From NCBI GenBank assembly GCA_945869365.1, contig CAMBOW010000100.1, positions 1-5,768 of the forward strand: a DNA stretch of 5,768 nucleotides, read 5' to 3'. This document shows positions 1 to 5,768 of this stretch, in pieces. Position numbers and translations under genes: made by a program. The notes beneath the pieces are model-generated. The model ran no database searches. It was given only the letters and a program-made list of their open reading frames with translations, and was not told the origin of the DNA. Each line of letters starts with the position of its first letter. Position 1 is the stretch's first letter. The DNA comes from Flavobacterium psychrophilum. GTDB lineage: Bacteria; Bacteroidota; Bacteroidia; Flavobacteriales; Flavobacteriaceae.

Positions 1-282
1 TACCGCTATTCTACCTGGAAAGGAAAAACAATCCACTTGGAAGATTTAATCTTGAAAGAAAATTATAGAAAACAAGGCATTGGCTTTGCCCTATACCAAA
101 AAGTGATTGAAACCGGCTCCCGCGAAGGCGTGCGCCGCATCGAATGGAACGTGCTCGACTGGAACACACCCGCGATTGACTTTTACAAAAAAACGGGCGC
201 CAAAATCCTGAACGATTGGTGTGTGGTACAACTAGACGAGCAGGGCATTCTACACTTCATTGATAAATACATTAAAAATTAA
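1..282 (+). CDS. GNAT family N-acetyltransferase, diamine/thialysine acetyltransferase-like (5' end missing)
   Basis: The last 93 codons of an open frame that enters from the left edge, ending in TAA. The family transfers acetyl from acetyl-CoA to an amine; proteins of this type are usually about 150-170 aa, so roughly 60-70 residues are probably missing. Visible residue 23 onward, RKQGIG, fits the acetyl-CoA pyrophosphate-binding motif (R/Q-x-x-G-x-G/A), following the acidic strand LEDLIL. The later stretch WNVLDWNTPAIDFYKKTGA (49-67) is the motif-B strand and helix; its Tyr62 lies where spermidine/spermine acetyltransferases carry their catalytic Tyr, and the wording closely resembles the WNxPxIxFYKxxGA of that subgroup. 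A polyamine or thialysine-like substrate is therefore an inference; the GNAT fold is secure. An internal TTG at 37 is not a believable start because homology continues upstream. It sits 5 bases before the aspartate kinase gene, suggesting one transcript. Confidence 0.87.
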   Translation, partial: YRYSTWKGKTIHLEDLILKENYRKQGIGFALYQKVIETGSREGVRRIEWNVLDWNTPAIDFYKKTGAKILNDWCVVQLDEQGILHFIDKYIKN

Positions 283-287
283 TTGGT

Positions 288-1544
288 ATGAACGTATTCA
301 AATTTGGTGGCGCCTCGGTAAAAGATGCAGCAGGAATTAAAAATGTAGTAGACGTATTGAACCAAGTGGGTCATGATGAAGTATTGCTGGTGGTTTCGGC
401 CATGGGAAAAACAACCAATGCGCTCGAAGTGGTAGTGAAAAACTATTTTGACAAATCGCCCGCTCTGCAGTCCTCTGTGCAAGAGGTGAAAAAATACCAC
501 AACCAAATTGCGATGGATTTATTTGAGGAATCGCATCCCGTGTTTCAGACTTTGACTAAGTTTTTTGCGGAATTGGCTCAGTTTTTAAGCCACAACAAAT
601 CGCCCAATTATAATTTTGTGTACGACCAGGTGGTGAGTTATGGAGAAATCCTGTCAACCGTAATTGTGGGACACTATTTAAATTTTAGGGGCTTTTCGAA
701 TCAGTGGTTAGATGTGCGCACGATAATAAAAACAACCGGAAACTACCGCGATGCGGATGTTAATTGGGAAGAAACGCAAAAAAACTGTAGCAAACTCATT
801 CGCAAAAAACAAGCCTATATAACCCAAGGGTTTTTGGGCTCAGACGAGAATAATTTCACCACAACCCTAGGCCGGGAAGGATCAGATTATACCGCCGCCA
901 TTTTGGCCTATTGCTTAAACGCCGAAAGCGTGACGATATGGAAAGATGTGCCGGGTGTGTTGAATGCTGATCCGCGGTATTTTGAAAACGCACAACTGCT
1001 TTCTCAGATTTCCTACCGCGAAGCCATCGAATTGGCCTTTTATGGCGCGAGTGTCATTCACCCCAAAACGCTGCAACCGCTGCAAAAAAAGGAAATTCCG
1101 CTTTTTGTAAAATCATTTGTCAATCCTCTGTTGCCCGGAACGAGCGTGTCCAAAGGCGCCGATTTGGTTCCGCTTTTGCCTTGTTTTATTGTCAAGAAAA
1201 ACCAATTGCTGGTTTCGCTTTCTTCGATTGATTTTTCGTTTATCATGGAAGAAAACATCAGCGAAATTTTTAGTTTGTTGCACCAATACAACATAAAAGT
1301 GAGCCTGATCCAAAACTCAGCCATCAGTTTCTCTGTGTGTGTAGAGGATAAATTTGGAAATTTTACCGCCTTGCGAATAGCTTTGTCCAAGAAGTTCAAA
1401 GTGGCCTACAACGAAAATGTGTCGTTGTATACCATTCGCCACTTTGACGAGCAAGCAGCCCAAATGGTCGCTCAAAATAAGACTGTTTTACTCAAACAAA
1501 GCAGCCGTGAAACGCTGCAGCTTATTACCAAGGAAGTCGAATAG
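288..1544 (+). CDS. aspartate kinase, monofunctional (LysC type)
   Basis: A 418-residue cytoplasmic enzyme phosphorylating L-aspartate with ATP, the entry step to lysine/diaminopimelate, threonine, methionine and isoleucine. The kinase core has KFGGASV (5-11; family KFGGTSV), VVSAMGKTTN (35-44), VVSYGE (115-120) with the substrate-binding Glu120, TLGREGSDYTAA (193-204; family GRGGSDTTAA, keeping the Arg and Asp), WKDVPGVLNADPR (218-230) and ELAFYGASVIHPKTLQP (248-264). Residues about 305-418 form the regulatory part, readable as two ACT-type units: one around 305-355 with IKVSLIQNSAISFSVCVED, then a second to the end. This suggests allosteric feedback control, but which amino acid inhibits cannot be read. 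There is no homoserine dehydrogenase domain, so it is not the bifunctional ThrA type. The length is slightly below the usual 440-450 aa. ATG at 288 places KFGG at the expected N-terminal position. It follows the acetyltransferase by 5 bases; no strong terminator follows it. Confidence 0.95.
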   Translation: MNVFKFGGASVKDAAGIKNVVDVLNQVGHDEVLLVVSAMGKTTNALEVVVKNYFDKSPALQSSVQEVKKYHNQIAMDLFEESHPVFQTLTKFFAELAQFLSHNKSPNYNFVYDQVVSYGEILSTVIVGHYLNFRGFSNQWLDVRTIIKTTGNYRDADVNWEETQKNCSKLIRKKQAYITQGFLGSDENNFTTTLGREGSDYTAAILAYCLNAESVTIWKDVPGVLNADPRYFENAQLLSQISYREAIELAFYGASVIHPKTLQPLQKKEIPLFVKSFVNPLLPGTSVSKGADLVPLLPCFIVKKNQLLVSLSSIDFSFIMEENISEIFSLLHQYNIKVSLIQNSAISFSVCVEDKFGNFTALRIALSKKFKVAYNENVSLYTIRHFDEQAAQMVAQNKTVLLKQSSRETLQLITKEVE

Positions 1545-1694
1545 ACAATTATTTTAGCTTATTCTTAAAAATCAAATAATTTTAGGCCTATTGCGTCTTG
1601 TTTTTTAACGTTTTAGCGTTTTTTTATTAAAATATATTCAGTATAATTGCATTCAAAATAAACCAACTAGTTATAACTATTAAAAAAACAATTC
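1545..1694 (+). promoter_or_regulatory. AT-rich intergenic region; presumed promoter and 5' leader of the T9SS cargo gene
   Basis: A very AT-rich 150-base gap between aspartate kinase and the secreted protein gene. The codon style of the downstream gene differs from that upstream, so a promoter here is expected. The best -7 candidate is TATAATTG at 1642-1649, one base from the Bacteroidota consensus TAnnTTTG, but no TTG lies 17-23 bases upstream, so the match is weak. Just before the start codon there is an A-rich stretch (1681-1690) and no GGAGG-like site, as is usual in this phylum. A weak 4-bp hairpin (AACG at 1607-1610 with CGTT at 1617-1620) is followed by seven T residues (1619-1625); it could end the kinase transcript inefficiently but is too short to call a terminator. 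Confidence 0.3.
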
Positions 1695-3500
1695 ATGAAA
1701 AAAATTACTTTACTTTTTGCTTTGCTGGTATTTTCTTTTTCGAGTAACGCACAAGTGTTGCTTGCTGAAGGATTTGATACCGCTTTAACTTGGTCTACAG
1801 CTCGTGTTTCGGGTACTTCAACCACTACGGGATGGACGAGACAAACTGTGGGTTCAGCCCCATCTTGTAATCCATACGTAGGAAATGGAATGGCTCGTTT
1901 TTATTCATACAATATTGCAGTTGGAAATGCCTACCGATTAACTTCACCTTCAATCAATTTTGCGGGAGCTAGTTACCGAATCAAATTTCACATGTACAGA
2001 GACGGTGGATACCCAACTGATGCAGATGATATTAAAGTGTATCACCACACGGTATTGGCTAGTCCGACAGCTGGTACTCTTTTAGGTACAGTAAATCGTT
2101 CTATGGCCCTAGCGCCAGTAGTAAATGCTGAAGGTTGGTATGCCTATTCATTTGACTTGCCTGCAGGCGTTTCAGGTGCTGGTCATATGTCATTTGTAGC
2201 AACTTCACAATACGGAAACAACATTTTTGTAGACAATGTTTCAATTGTACAAATTCAAGCAGACGATGCTGAATTGAGCACATTTGATTTAGCTGATATC
2301 AGTGCCTCAACAGGAAATACACCGATCACTGGAACATTCAGAAACGCTGGTTTAAACACCATCAACAACATCGACCTAAACTGGCAAGCTGATGGTGGAG
2401 CGATCAATACACAAACCTTAAACGGTATAAACTTGGCTCCTGGTCAAGTATACAATTATACACACCAAACACCATGGAATGCTACATTAGGTCTACACAG
2501 CATTAGCGTTTGGGTGACTGCAGCAGGTGATGGTGACTCAGCCAACAACCAATTGGACAAATCAATTTCTGTTGCGAGCAATTCAACTACGCGTACCCCT
2601 TTGTACGAGAAATTCTCAAGCTCTACTTGCCCTCCATGTGCTACATTTAACACGACCTATTTTAGCCCATTTTATGGTCCTAATTCAGGAAGCTTTAATT
2701 TGATTAGTTACCAAGTAAACTGGCCTGGTGCTGGTGATCCTTACTACAACACAGAAGTTGGTACACGCGTTGGGTACTATGGAGTAAGTGGAGCACCTAC
2801 ATTATTTGTAGATTCTAAAACAGGAACAAATTTCAATACCGCTGCTTTACAAGCTGACTTGAATCTTGCCCTTGTGCAACCTTCCTATTTTGCAGTAACG
2901 GCAACAAAAAGCGAATTGGGTTTTAGTGAAGATTTAACGGTTAACATTAACATCACGCCTTACGTTTCAGGAACTTATAAAGTTCACGTAGCAGTAGTAG
3001 AAAAAATAACTACCGGTAACGTAGCTTCAAACGGAGAAACTTCGTTTAAAAATGTAATGATGAAAATGTTGCCTAACGCAGCTGGAACAGTAATCAATTG
3101 TACGTACGATCAACCAATCCCAACCATTACATTAGAACAAAACTTAGCTGGTTTGTTTATTGAAGACATGACTGACCTAGAAGTAATTGTGTTTATCCAA
3201 AGCACCAATACAGGAAAAGCAGTTATGCAATCCGTTAAGGCTACTGAATTGTTGTCTAACGACCAATTTGCTGCTAAAAAATTCAAAGTATATCCAAACC
3301 CATCTGAAGGAATTGTTCGCATCAAATCAGAAACTCCTGTTTCTGTTTCTATAGCAGACATCACTGGTAAAGTGGTATTTACAATGAACGATGTAACCAG
3401 CGACACCCAAATGAACTTGAGTTCATTGCAAAAAGGAATGTACTTGGCTACTATCTCATCAGGATCTGATAAAGAAACTCAAAAAATTATTTTAAAATAA
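1695..3500 (+). CDS. T9SS-exported multidomain protein with Omp28-like thioredoxin-fold domain
   Basis: A 601-residue exported protein, probably displayed on the cell surface or released. Residues 1-19 are a signal peptide (MKK, hydrophobic core, SNA before Gln20). Residues about 21-186 look like a choice-of-anchor-J/MAM-like jelly-roll: AEGFD at the start, GNGMARFYSYN (63-73), and the closing NNIFVDNVSI (175-184). Residues about 190-294 resemble a CARDB-like Ig domain (FRNAGLNTINNIDLNW; DGDSANNQ). Residues about 300-395 are thioredoxin-like: LYEKFSSSTCPPCATFN carries a CPPC pair (Cys312/Cys315), and GVSGAPTLFVD supplies a cis-Pro-type loop at Pro368. With the beta-rich segment to about 515, this matches Omp28-type surface proteins. 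The tail (529-601), with KVYPNPSEG, DITGKVV, LQKGMYLA and a final KIILK, is a canonical type A T9SS sorting domain. A thiol-disulfide role is inferred from the intact CPPC; it may be purely structural or adhesive. A hairpin terminator follows 10 bases after the stop. Confidence 0.92.
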   Translation: MKKITLLFALLVFSFSSNAQVLLAEGFDTALTWSTARVSGTSTTTGWTRQTVGSAPSCNPYVGNGMARFYSYNIAVGNAYRLTSPSINFAGASYRIKFHMYRDGGYPTDADDIKVYHHTVLASPTAGTLLGTVNRSMALAPVVNAEGWYAYSFDLPAGVSGAGHMSFVATSQYGNNIFVDNVSIVQIQADDAELSTFDLADISASTGNTPITGTFRNAGLNTINNIDLNWQADGGAINTQTLNGINLAPGQVYNYTHQTPWNATLGLHSISVWVTAAGDGDSANNQLDKSISVASNSTTRTPLYEKFSSSTCPPCATFNTTYFSPFYGPNSGSFNLISYQVNWPGAGDPYYNTEVGTRVGYYGVSGAPTLFVDSKTGTNFNTAALQADLNLALVQPSYFAVTATKSELGFSEDLTVNINITPYVSGTYKVHVAVVEKITTGNVASNGETSFKNVMMKMLPNAAGTVINCTYDQPIPTITLEQNLAGLFIEDMTDLEVIVFIQSTNTGKAVMQSVKATELLSNDQFAAKKFKVYPNPSEGIVRIKSETPVSVSIADITGKVVFTMNDVTSDTQMNLSSLQKGMYLATISSGSDKETQKIILK

Positions 3501-3510
3501 TTCATTGATC

Positions 3511-3537
3511 AACAGGGGGCTTTAAGCTCCCTGTTTT
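3511..3537 (+). terminator. intrinsic terminator-like hairpin between the two T9SS cargo genes
   Basis: AACAGGGGGC (3511-3520) pairs with GCTCCCTGTT (3526-3535) over 10 bp, including one G-U wobble, around the 5-base loop TTTAA. The 3' arm runs into a short T tract (3534-3537) that is broken by ATA. The GC-rich stem is good, but the T tract is only four bases, so termination may be partial. It starts 10 bases after the stop of the 601-residue cargo gene and ends 16 bases before the next start codon. Confidence 0.75.
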
Positions 3538-3553
3538 ATAAAATCAACACCAC

Positions 3554-4276
3554 ATGAAAAATAAAATCGCTTTCGTATTTCTTTTGGCCGTTACTTCATT
3601 ACAGGCACAAATTACACTCAGCAAACATGATGGGACAATCATATCCAACAATCAGGTGCTTAGCTATAATTCATTAGAATACACCCAAGCTTCCTTCGAG
3701 TTTTTTGTTCGCAATGTTGGAAACGCATCCACCCGTGTGCTTATAGAATGTGTAAGTACCACAAACACCGATGGAACTGCATTTGAATTGTGTTTTGGAA
3801 ACCAATGTTTAAGTGAAGTAGCAGCAGGAAATTCATATCCTGACGCTCCGGTTGTCTTGGCTCCAAATGGTGTAAATGGAAATTTCGATCACTTTTATAA
3901 TGCAAATCCAGGAAATGGTCAGATTATGGATTTGGTTTTTCGTTTTTATCAAATTGATTTAGGTGGAAACGAAATTGGCAATTCAATCACCTTTACTTAC
4001 CGATACAATCCAAACCTAGCTACTGATTCTTTTTCAGCTTTGGCAGCCATGGGTGTTCGTCTACAAAGTACAACGCTACAAAATCAATTGGAAGTGAATG
4101 CGGACAAAAGCATGCAAGTAGAATTGGTTGATATAGCCGGTAAAATTGTACAACAAGCAACTATAATCCAAGGAGCAAATCAGGTTGATGTAGCTCAATT
4201 AAGTGCGGGTATGTACATTGCTCGATTTAAAGACAATCAAGGCGCAAGCAGCAGCATAAAAGTGGTGAAAAACTAA
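3554..4276 (+). CDS. small secreted protein with degenerate T9SS type A sorting domain; function unknown
   Basis: A 240-residue exported protein I do not recognise as a named family. Residues 1-18 form a signal peptide (MKNK, hydrophobic core, LQA before Gln19). The mature part (about 20-155) is beta-rich and reads like one Ig-like or beta-sandwich domain, with FEFFVRNVGNAST (48-60) typical of such strands. Three cysteines cluster at 66, 80 and 85; FELCFGNQC places two of them four residues apart, so a disulfide is likely after export. Residues about 167-240 align with the T9SS sorting domain of the preceding gene product: VELVDIAGKIVQ, the LSAGMYIARF turn and a terminal IKVVKN. The usual YPNP start of that domain is replaced by QSTTLQNQLEVNA. 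ATG at 3554 is chosen because the signal peptide follows at once. It is downstream of the thioredoxin-like cargo gene, with a hairpin between, and ends at a shared convergent terminator. A partnership with the upstream protein is inference only. Confidence 0.85.
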   Translation: MKNKIAFVFLLAVTSLQAQITLSKHDGTIISNNQVLSYNSLEYTQASFEFFVRNVGNASTRVLIECVSTTNTDGTAFELCFGNQCLSEVAAGNSYPDAPVVLAPNGVNGNFDHFYNANPGNGQIMDLVFRFYQIDLGGNEIGNSITFTYRYNPNLATDSFSALAAMGVRLQSTTLQNQLEVNADKSMQVELVDIAGKIVQQATIIQGANQVDVAQLSAGMYIARFKDNQGASSSIKVVKN

Positions 4277-4294
4277 TTACACAAGTTTACATAT

Positions 4295-4329
4295 AAAAAA
4301 AACCGTCATGATTCATGGCGGTTTTTTTT
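4295..4329. terminator. bidirectional intrinsic terminator between convergent genes
   Basis: Eight A (4295-4302), CCG-T-CATG (4303-4310), the loop ATT (4311-4313), CATG-G-CGG (4314-4321) and eight T (4322-4329) form a nearly perfect hairpin, with a single T/G wobble at 4306/4318. A-tract and T-tract flank both sides of the stem, so it can end transcription from either strand: the small T9SS cargo gene on plus and the diheme cytochrome gene on minus. The last T bases belong to the TAA stop codon of the minus-strand gene (4328-4330). Confidence 0.92.
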
Positions 4330-5410
4330 ATTCACATCCTTCCAGAGAATTGATCCATTGGGTAACCAAATCAACGGCCTCTTGGTGTACAATTGATCGA
4401 CCTAGAAAAGGCATGCGGTAGTTGGGATCATTGGTGCTTACACGTGCATACAAAATCGAACGGTTAATGTCGCCCGGCGTAACCAATTCGCCTGAGAATC
4501 CGGGCATAAAATGATTAGGGGAAACACAAACGCCCATATTGGATAAAAGTGTGGTTTTGTAAAACTCAAATCGGAGCGCAAACACGGTAGCATATCCGCC
4601 ATCACGATGACAATGTGCACAATTCATGTCGACAAACGAACGCATGCGCAAACCAATGGGCTTAGTCACGTCTAAATAATTAATGGTAGACTCACCAACT
4701 GGAGGATAATTGGGCGCCAAATAACCCGATTCTACCCATTTGGTTAACTGCAATCTTGTACTGTTGTGATAGGCCAAATTGAAATTTAAATTTTGGGGTT
4801 TAATGCCAATCGGGACTGCCGTTTGAGCAATGTTGTGGCAGGCTAAACATTCCGACTCTTTGGGAATTTTATAGGTGATGCTGCGGGTTACATTCTGGTC
4901 ATCTGTAAACGTAATGGGCAATGTACTCCCGGCTAAGTTTAAAACGGCCTCTGTTTGCTCCTCGTTCCAAACGTATTCGGCAAAAATCCAGCCACTTTGT
5001 TTGCGAATCATGATTCGAGTTTCGATAATTCGTTTGGAATTAGTGGGTTGTACGCGGTTGTAAAAAAAGTTCTTAATCAATACAGAACCTACGGGCAATT
5101 CCAAAACTGCATTTGCCGAAATAAAACTCGCTTTAGTTCCTTTGGGCATCCAAACGTAACGCGATTTACTCGCATAATCTGTAAACAACTCACTGGCGGG
5201 TTTGTATAACAAGAGCCCAACCGAAGGTTTCAAATCTTTTAGTGGGCCGTCAAAGAACTTGTATTCCGATAAATTTGGATAGGGCACTTGTGTTAAATCA
5301 ACCGAGACTGGTGATTCAACTATGGGCACATAATTCTCTTCCTGATTACAACTAATCAAAAACAAGGCAAGACCAAATACAATAATATGTTGTACAATAG
5401 AAATTTTCAT
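4328..5410 (-). CDS. diheme c-type cytochrome lipoprotein, SO2930/HNE_0200-like
   Basis: A 360-residue envelope protein, probably lipid-anchored in a membrane. The N terminus MKISIVQHIIVFGLALFLISC is a lipoprotein signal peptide with lipobox LISC and acylated Cys21, which fixes the start at 5410; a longer frame to an ATG at 5488 would add 26 residues before this signal. Residues about 45-115 carry the wording I know from the SO2930/HNE_0200 family: LSEYKFFDGPLKDLKPSVG, LFTDYASKSRYVWMPKGT and ELPVGSVLIKNFFY. Two heme c sites are visible, CLACH (188-192) and CAHCH (264-268); RMPFLG supplies Met333 as a likely axial ligand in the C-terminal part, followed by a WINSLE helix typical of c-type cytochromes. 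Two extra cysteines (295, 359) could pair. Electron transfer is well supported, but the substrate and partner are unknown. As I recall, members often neighbour a parallel beta-helix protein; none is in view. It is convergent with the T9SS cargo gene and divergent from the 5523 gene. Confidence 0.9.
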   Translation of the reverse strand: MKISIVQHIIVFGLALFLISCNQEENYVPIVESPVSVDLTQVPYPNLSEYKFFDGPLKDLKPSVGLLLYKPASELFTDYASKSRYVWMPKGTKASFISANAVLELPVGSVLIKNFFYNRVQPTNSKRIIETRIMIRKQSGWIFAEYVWNEEQTEAVLNLAGSTLPITFTDDQNVTRSITYKIPKESECLACHNIAQTAVPIGIKPQNLNFNLAYHNSTRLQLTKWVESGYLAPNYPPVGESTINYLDVTKPIGLRMRSFVDMNCAHCHRDGGYATVFALRFEFYKTTLLSNMGVCVSPNHFMPGFSGELVTPGDINRSILYARVSTNDPNYRMPFLGRSIVHQEAVDLVTQWINSLEGCE

Positions 5411-5428
5411 CCGCTGCTGTAAGTGAAA

Positions 5429-5460
5429 CAAAAATAGAAATTCCAAGCCAAGTAGAACAA
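5429..5460 (-). promoter_or_regulatory. candidate Bacteroidota-type promoter for the diheme cytochrome gene
   Basis: Read on the minus strand, TTG (5460-5458) stands 21 bases before TATTTTTG (5436-5429). This matches the Bacteroidota sigma consensus TTG-N(17-23)-TAnnTTTG in every fixed position. The -7 element ends 18 bases before the chosen start at 5410, leaving a short leader and supporting that start over the ATG at 5488, which would lie upstream of this promoter. The region is AT-rich, so a chance match is possible. Confidence 0.55.
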
Positions 5461-5467
5461 AATTAGG

Positions 5468-5498
5468 CTGAAATATCGCGGCAAACATACTACTTTTG
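5468..5498 (+). promoter_or_regulatory. candidate promoter for the 5523 gene
   Basis: TACTTTTG at 5491-5498 is an exact match to the -7 consensus TAnnTTTG on the plus strand. It is preceded at a 20-base spacing by CTG (5468-5470), a two-of-three match to the -33 TTG. The element ends 24 bases before the ATG at 5523. Just before that ATG there is GGAAAGG (5515-5521), a purine-rich stretch that could assist ribosome binding. Confidence 0.5.
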
Positions 5499-5522
5499 AA
5501 TGGAATCCGTTATCGGAAAGGT

Positions 5523-5768
5523 ATGCATAAACTAATATTTTTGGTCGTGGTGTTGGGAATAGTACGTGCCGGGCAGGCACAGCAGCTTGAAACACCCTAT
5601 AAATCAAAAATGTTGGCCCCCACCTTCGACACCATTCACATTGATAGTGTGAGCATCAACAGCAGTTTTTTTAAAGTACTCGATGCAACCAATACGCCAA
5701 TCCCTAGCGAACAATACGAGGTTAATTACCCTAAAAGCGTACTGCTATTTAAAAAAAAATACCCCTTG
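5523..5768 (+). CDS. N-terminal part of an exported protein of unknown function (runs off the right edge)
   Basis: The first 82 codons of an open frame that continues past the window. MHKLIFLVVVLGIVRAGQAQQ is a clear signal peptide, with a probable cut after GQA at residue 19, so the product is exported across the inner membrane. The visible mature part includes DTIHIDSVSINSSFFKVLD (36-54) and then EQYEVNYPKSVLLFKKKYP; it is beta-strand-like and without cysteines. The style is that of a large surface or outer-membrane protein of Flavobacteriia, but I cannot name the family from this fragment. It is too short to show any T9SS tail or barrel. It is transcribed divergently from the diheme cytochrome gene, with 112 bases between the two start codons. 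A run of nine A (5751-5759) lies in the coding sequence near the window edge. Confidence 0.75.
   Translation, partial: MHKLIFLVVVLGIVRAGQAQQLETPYKSKMLAPTFDTIHIDSVSINSSFFKVLDATNTPIPSEQYEVNYPKSVLLFKKKYPL

Noticed and set aside
110..200. GC-rich patch in the acetyltransferase gene compared with the AT-ending codons of the T9SS cargo genes
   Set aside because: A short local codon-choice difference; highly expressed secreted proteins in this phylum often use AT-ending codons, and nothing at the borders suggests transfer.
1058..1399. Open frame on the minus strand inside the aspartate kinase gene
   Set aside because: It lies wholly opposite a well-conserved kinase/ACT coding region and its translation resembles no protein I know.
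1583..1590. TAGGCCTA palindrome after the aspartate kinase gene
   Set aside because: It is only 8 bp with no loop or repeated copy, so it is as likely chance as an operator.
4875..5209. Plus-strand open frames opposite the cytochrome gene
   Set aside because: They are opposite coding sequence with family-specific motifs and have no signal, promoter or recognisable domain.
5411..5488. N-terminal extension of the cytochrome frame to an ATG at 5488
   Set aside because: It would put 26 residues before a clear lipoprotein signal peptide and would start upstream of a full promoter match at 5429-5460.
5482..5489. TATGTTTG on the minus strand as a second cytochrome promoter
   Set aside because: The -7 consensus is exact, but no TTG stands 17-23 bases upstream on that strand; the element at 5429-5436 fits better. 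It is kept only as part of the divergent-region observation.
1..5768. CRISPR array, tRNA, rRNA, insertion sequence or phage genes
   Set aside because: No regularly spaced repeats, cloverleaf-like segments, transposase motifs or terminal inverted repeats were seen on either strand.

Overview
The window looks like chromosomal DNA of a member of the Bacteroidota, most likely Flavobacteriia. Several signs agree. The genes are AT-leaning and start codons lack a strong Shine-Dalgarno. Two secreted proteins end in type IX secretion (T9SS, Por) sorting domains. A lipoprotein has a short lipobox. Several intergenic sites match the Bacteroidota promoter consensus TTG-N(17-23)-TAnnTTTG. The species cannot be told from the sequence.

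Layout. (1) Bases 1-1544, plus strand: the 3' end of a GNAT acetyltransferase resembling diamine/thialysine acetyltransferases, then after only 5 bases a complete monofunctional aspartate kinase. They are probably co-transcribed. (2) Bases 1695-4276, plus strand: two exported T9SS cargo proteins. The first (601 aa) combines a choice-of-anchor-J-like domain, a CARDB-like Ig domain, an Omp28-like thioredoxin-fold domain with an intact CPPC motif, and a canonical T9SS sorting domain. The second (240 aa) is an unrecognised small protein with three cysteines and a degenerate sorting domain. A hairpin terminator lies between them, leaving only 16 bases before the second start codon. (3) Bases 4295-4329: a strong symmetric terminator shared with the convergent minus-strand gene. 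(4) Bases 4328-5410, minus strand: a diheme c-type cytochrome lipoprotein of the SO2930/HNE_0200 type. (5) Bases 5411-5522: a compact divergent promoter region. (6) Bases 5523-5768, plus strand: the first 82 codons of an exported protein I do not recognise.

How they fit together. The first two genes concern cytoplasmic amine and amino-acid metabolism (amine acetylation; entry to Lys/Thr/Met/diaminopimelate synthesis). The rest encode cell-envelope proteins: two probably surface-displayed T9SS cargoes, one of them thiol-redox-like, an envelope-anchored electron-transfer lipoprotein, and another exported protein. No mobile element, CRISPR array, rRNA or tRNA was seen. I found no clear new system. 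The most interesting items are the surface thioredoxin-like fusion with its small cysteine-containing neighbour, the hairpin separating them, and the diheme lipoprotein with no partner gene in view.
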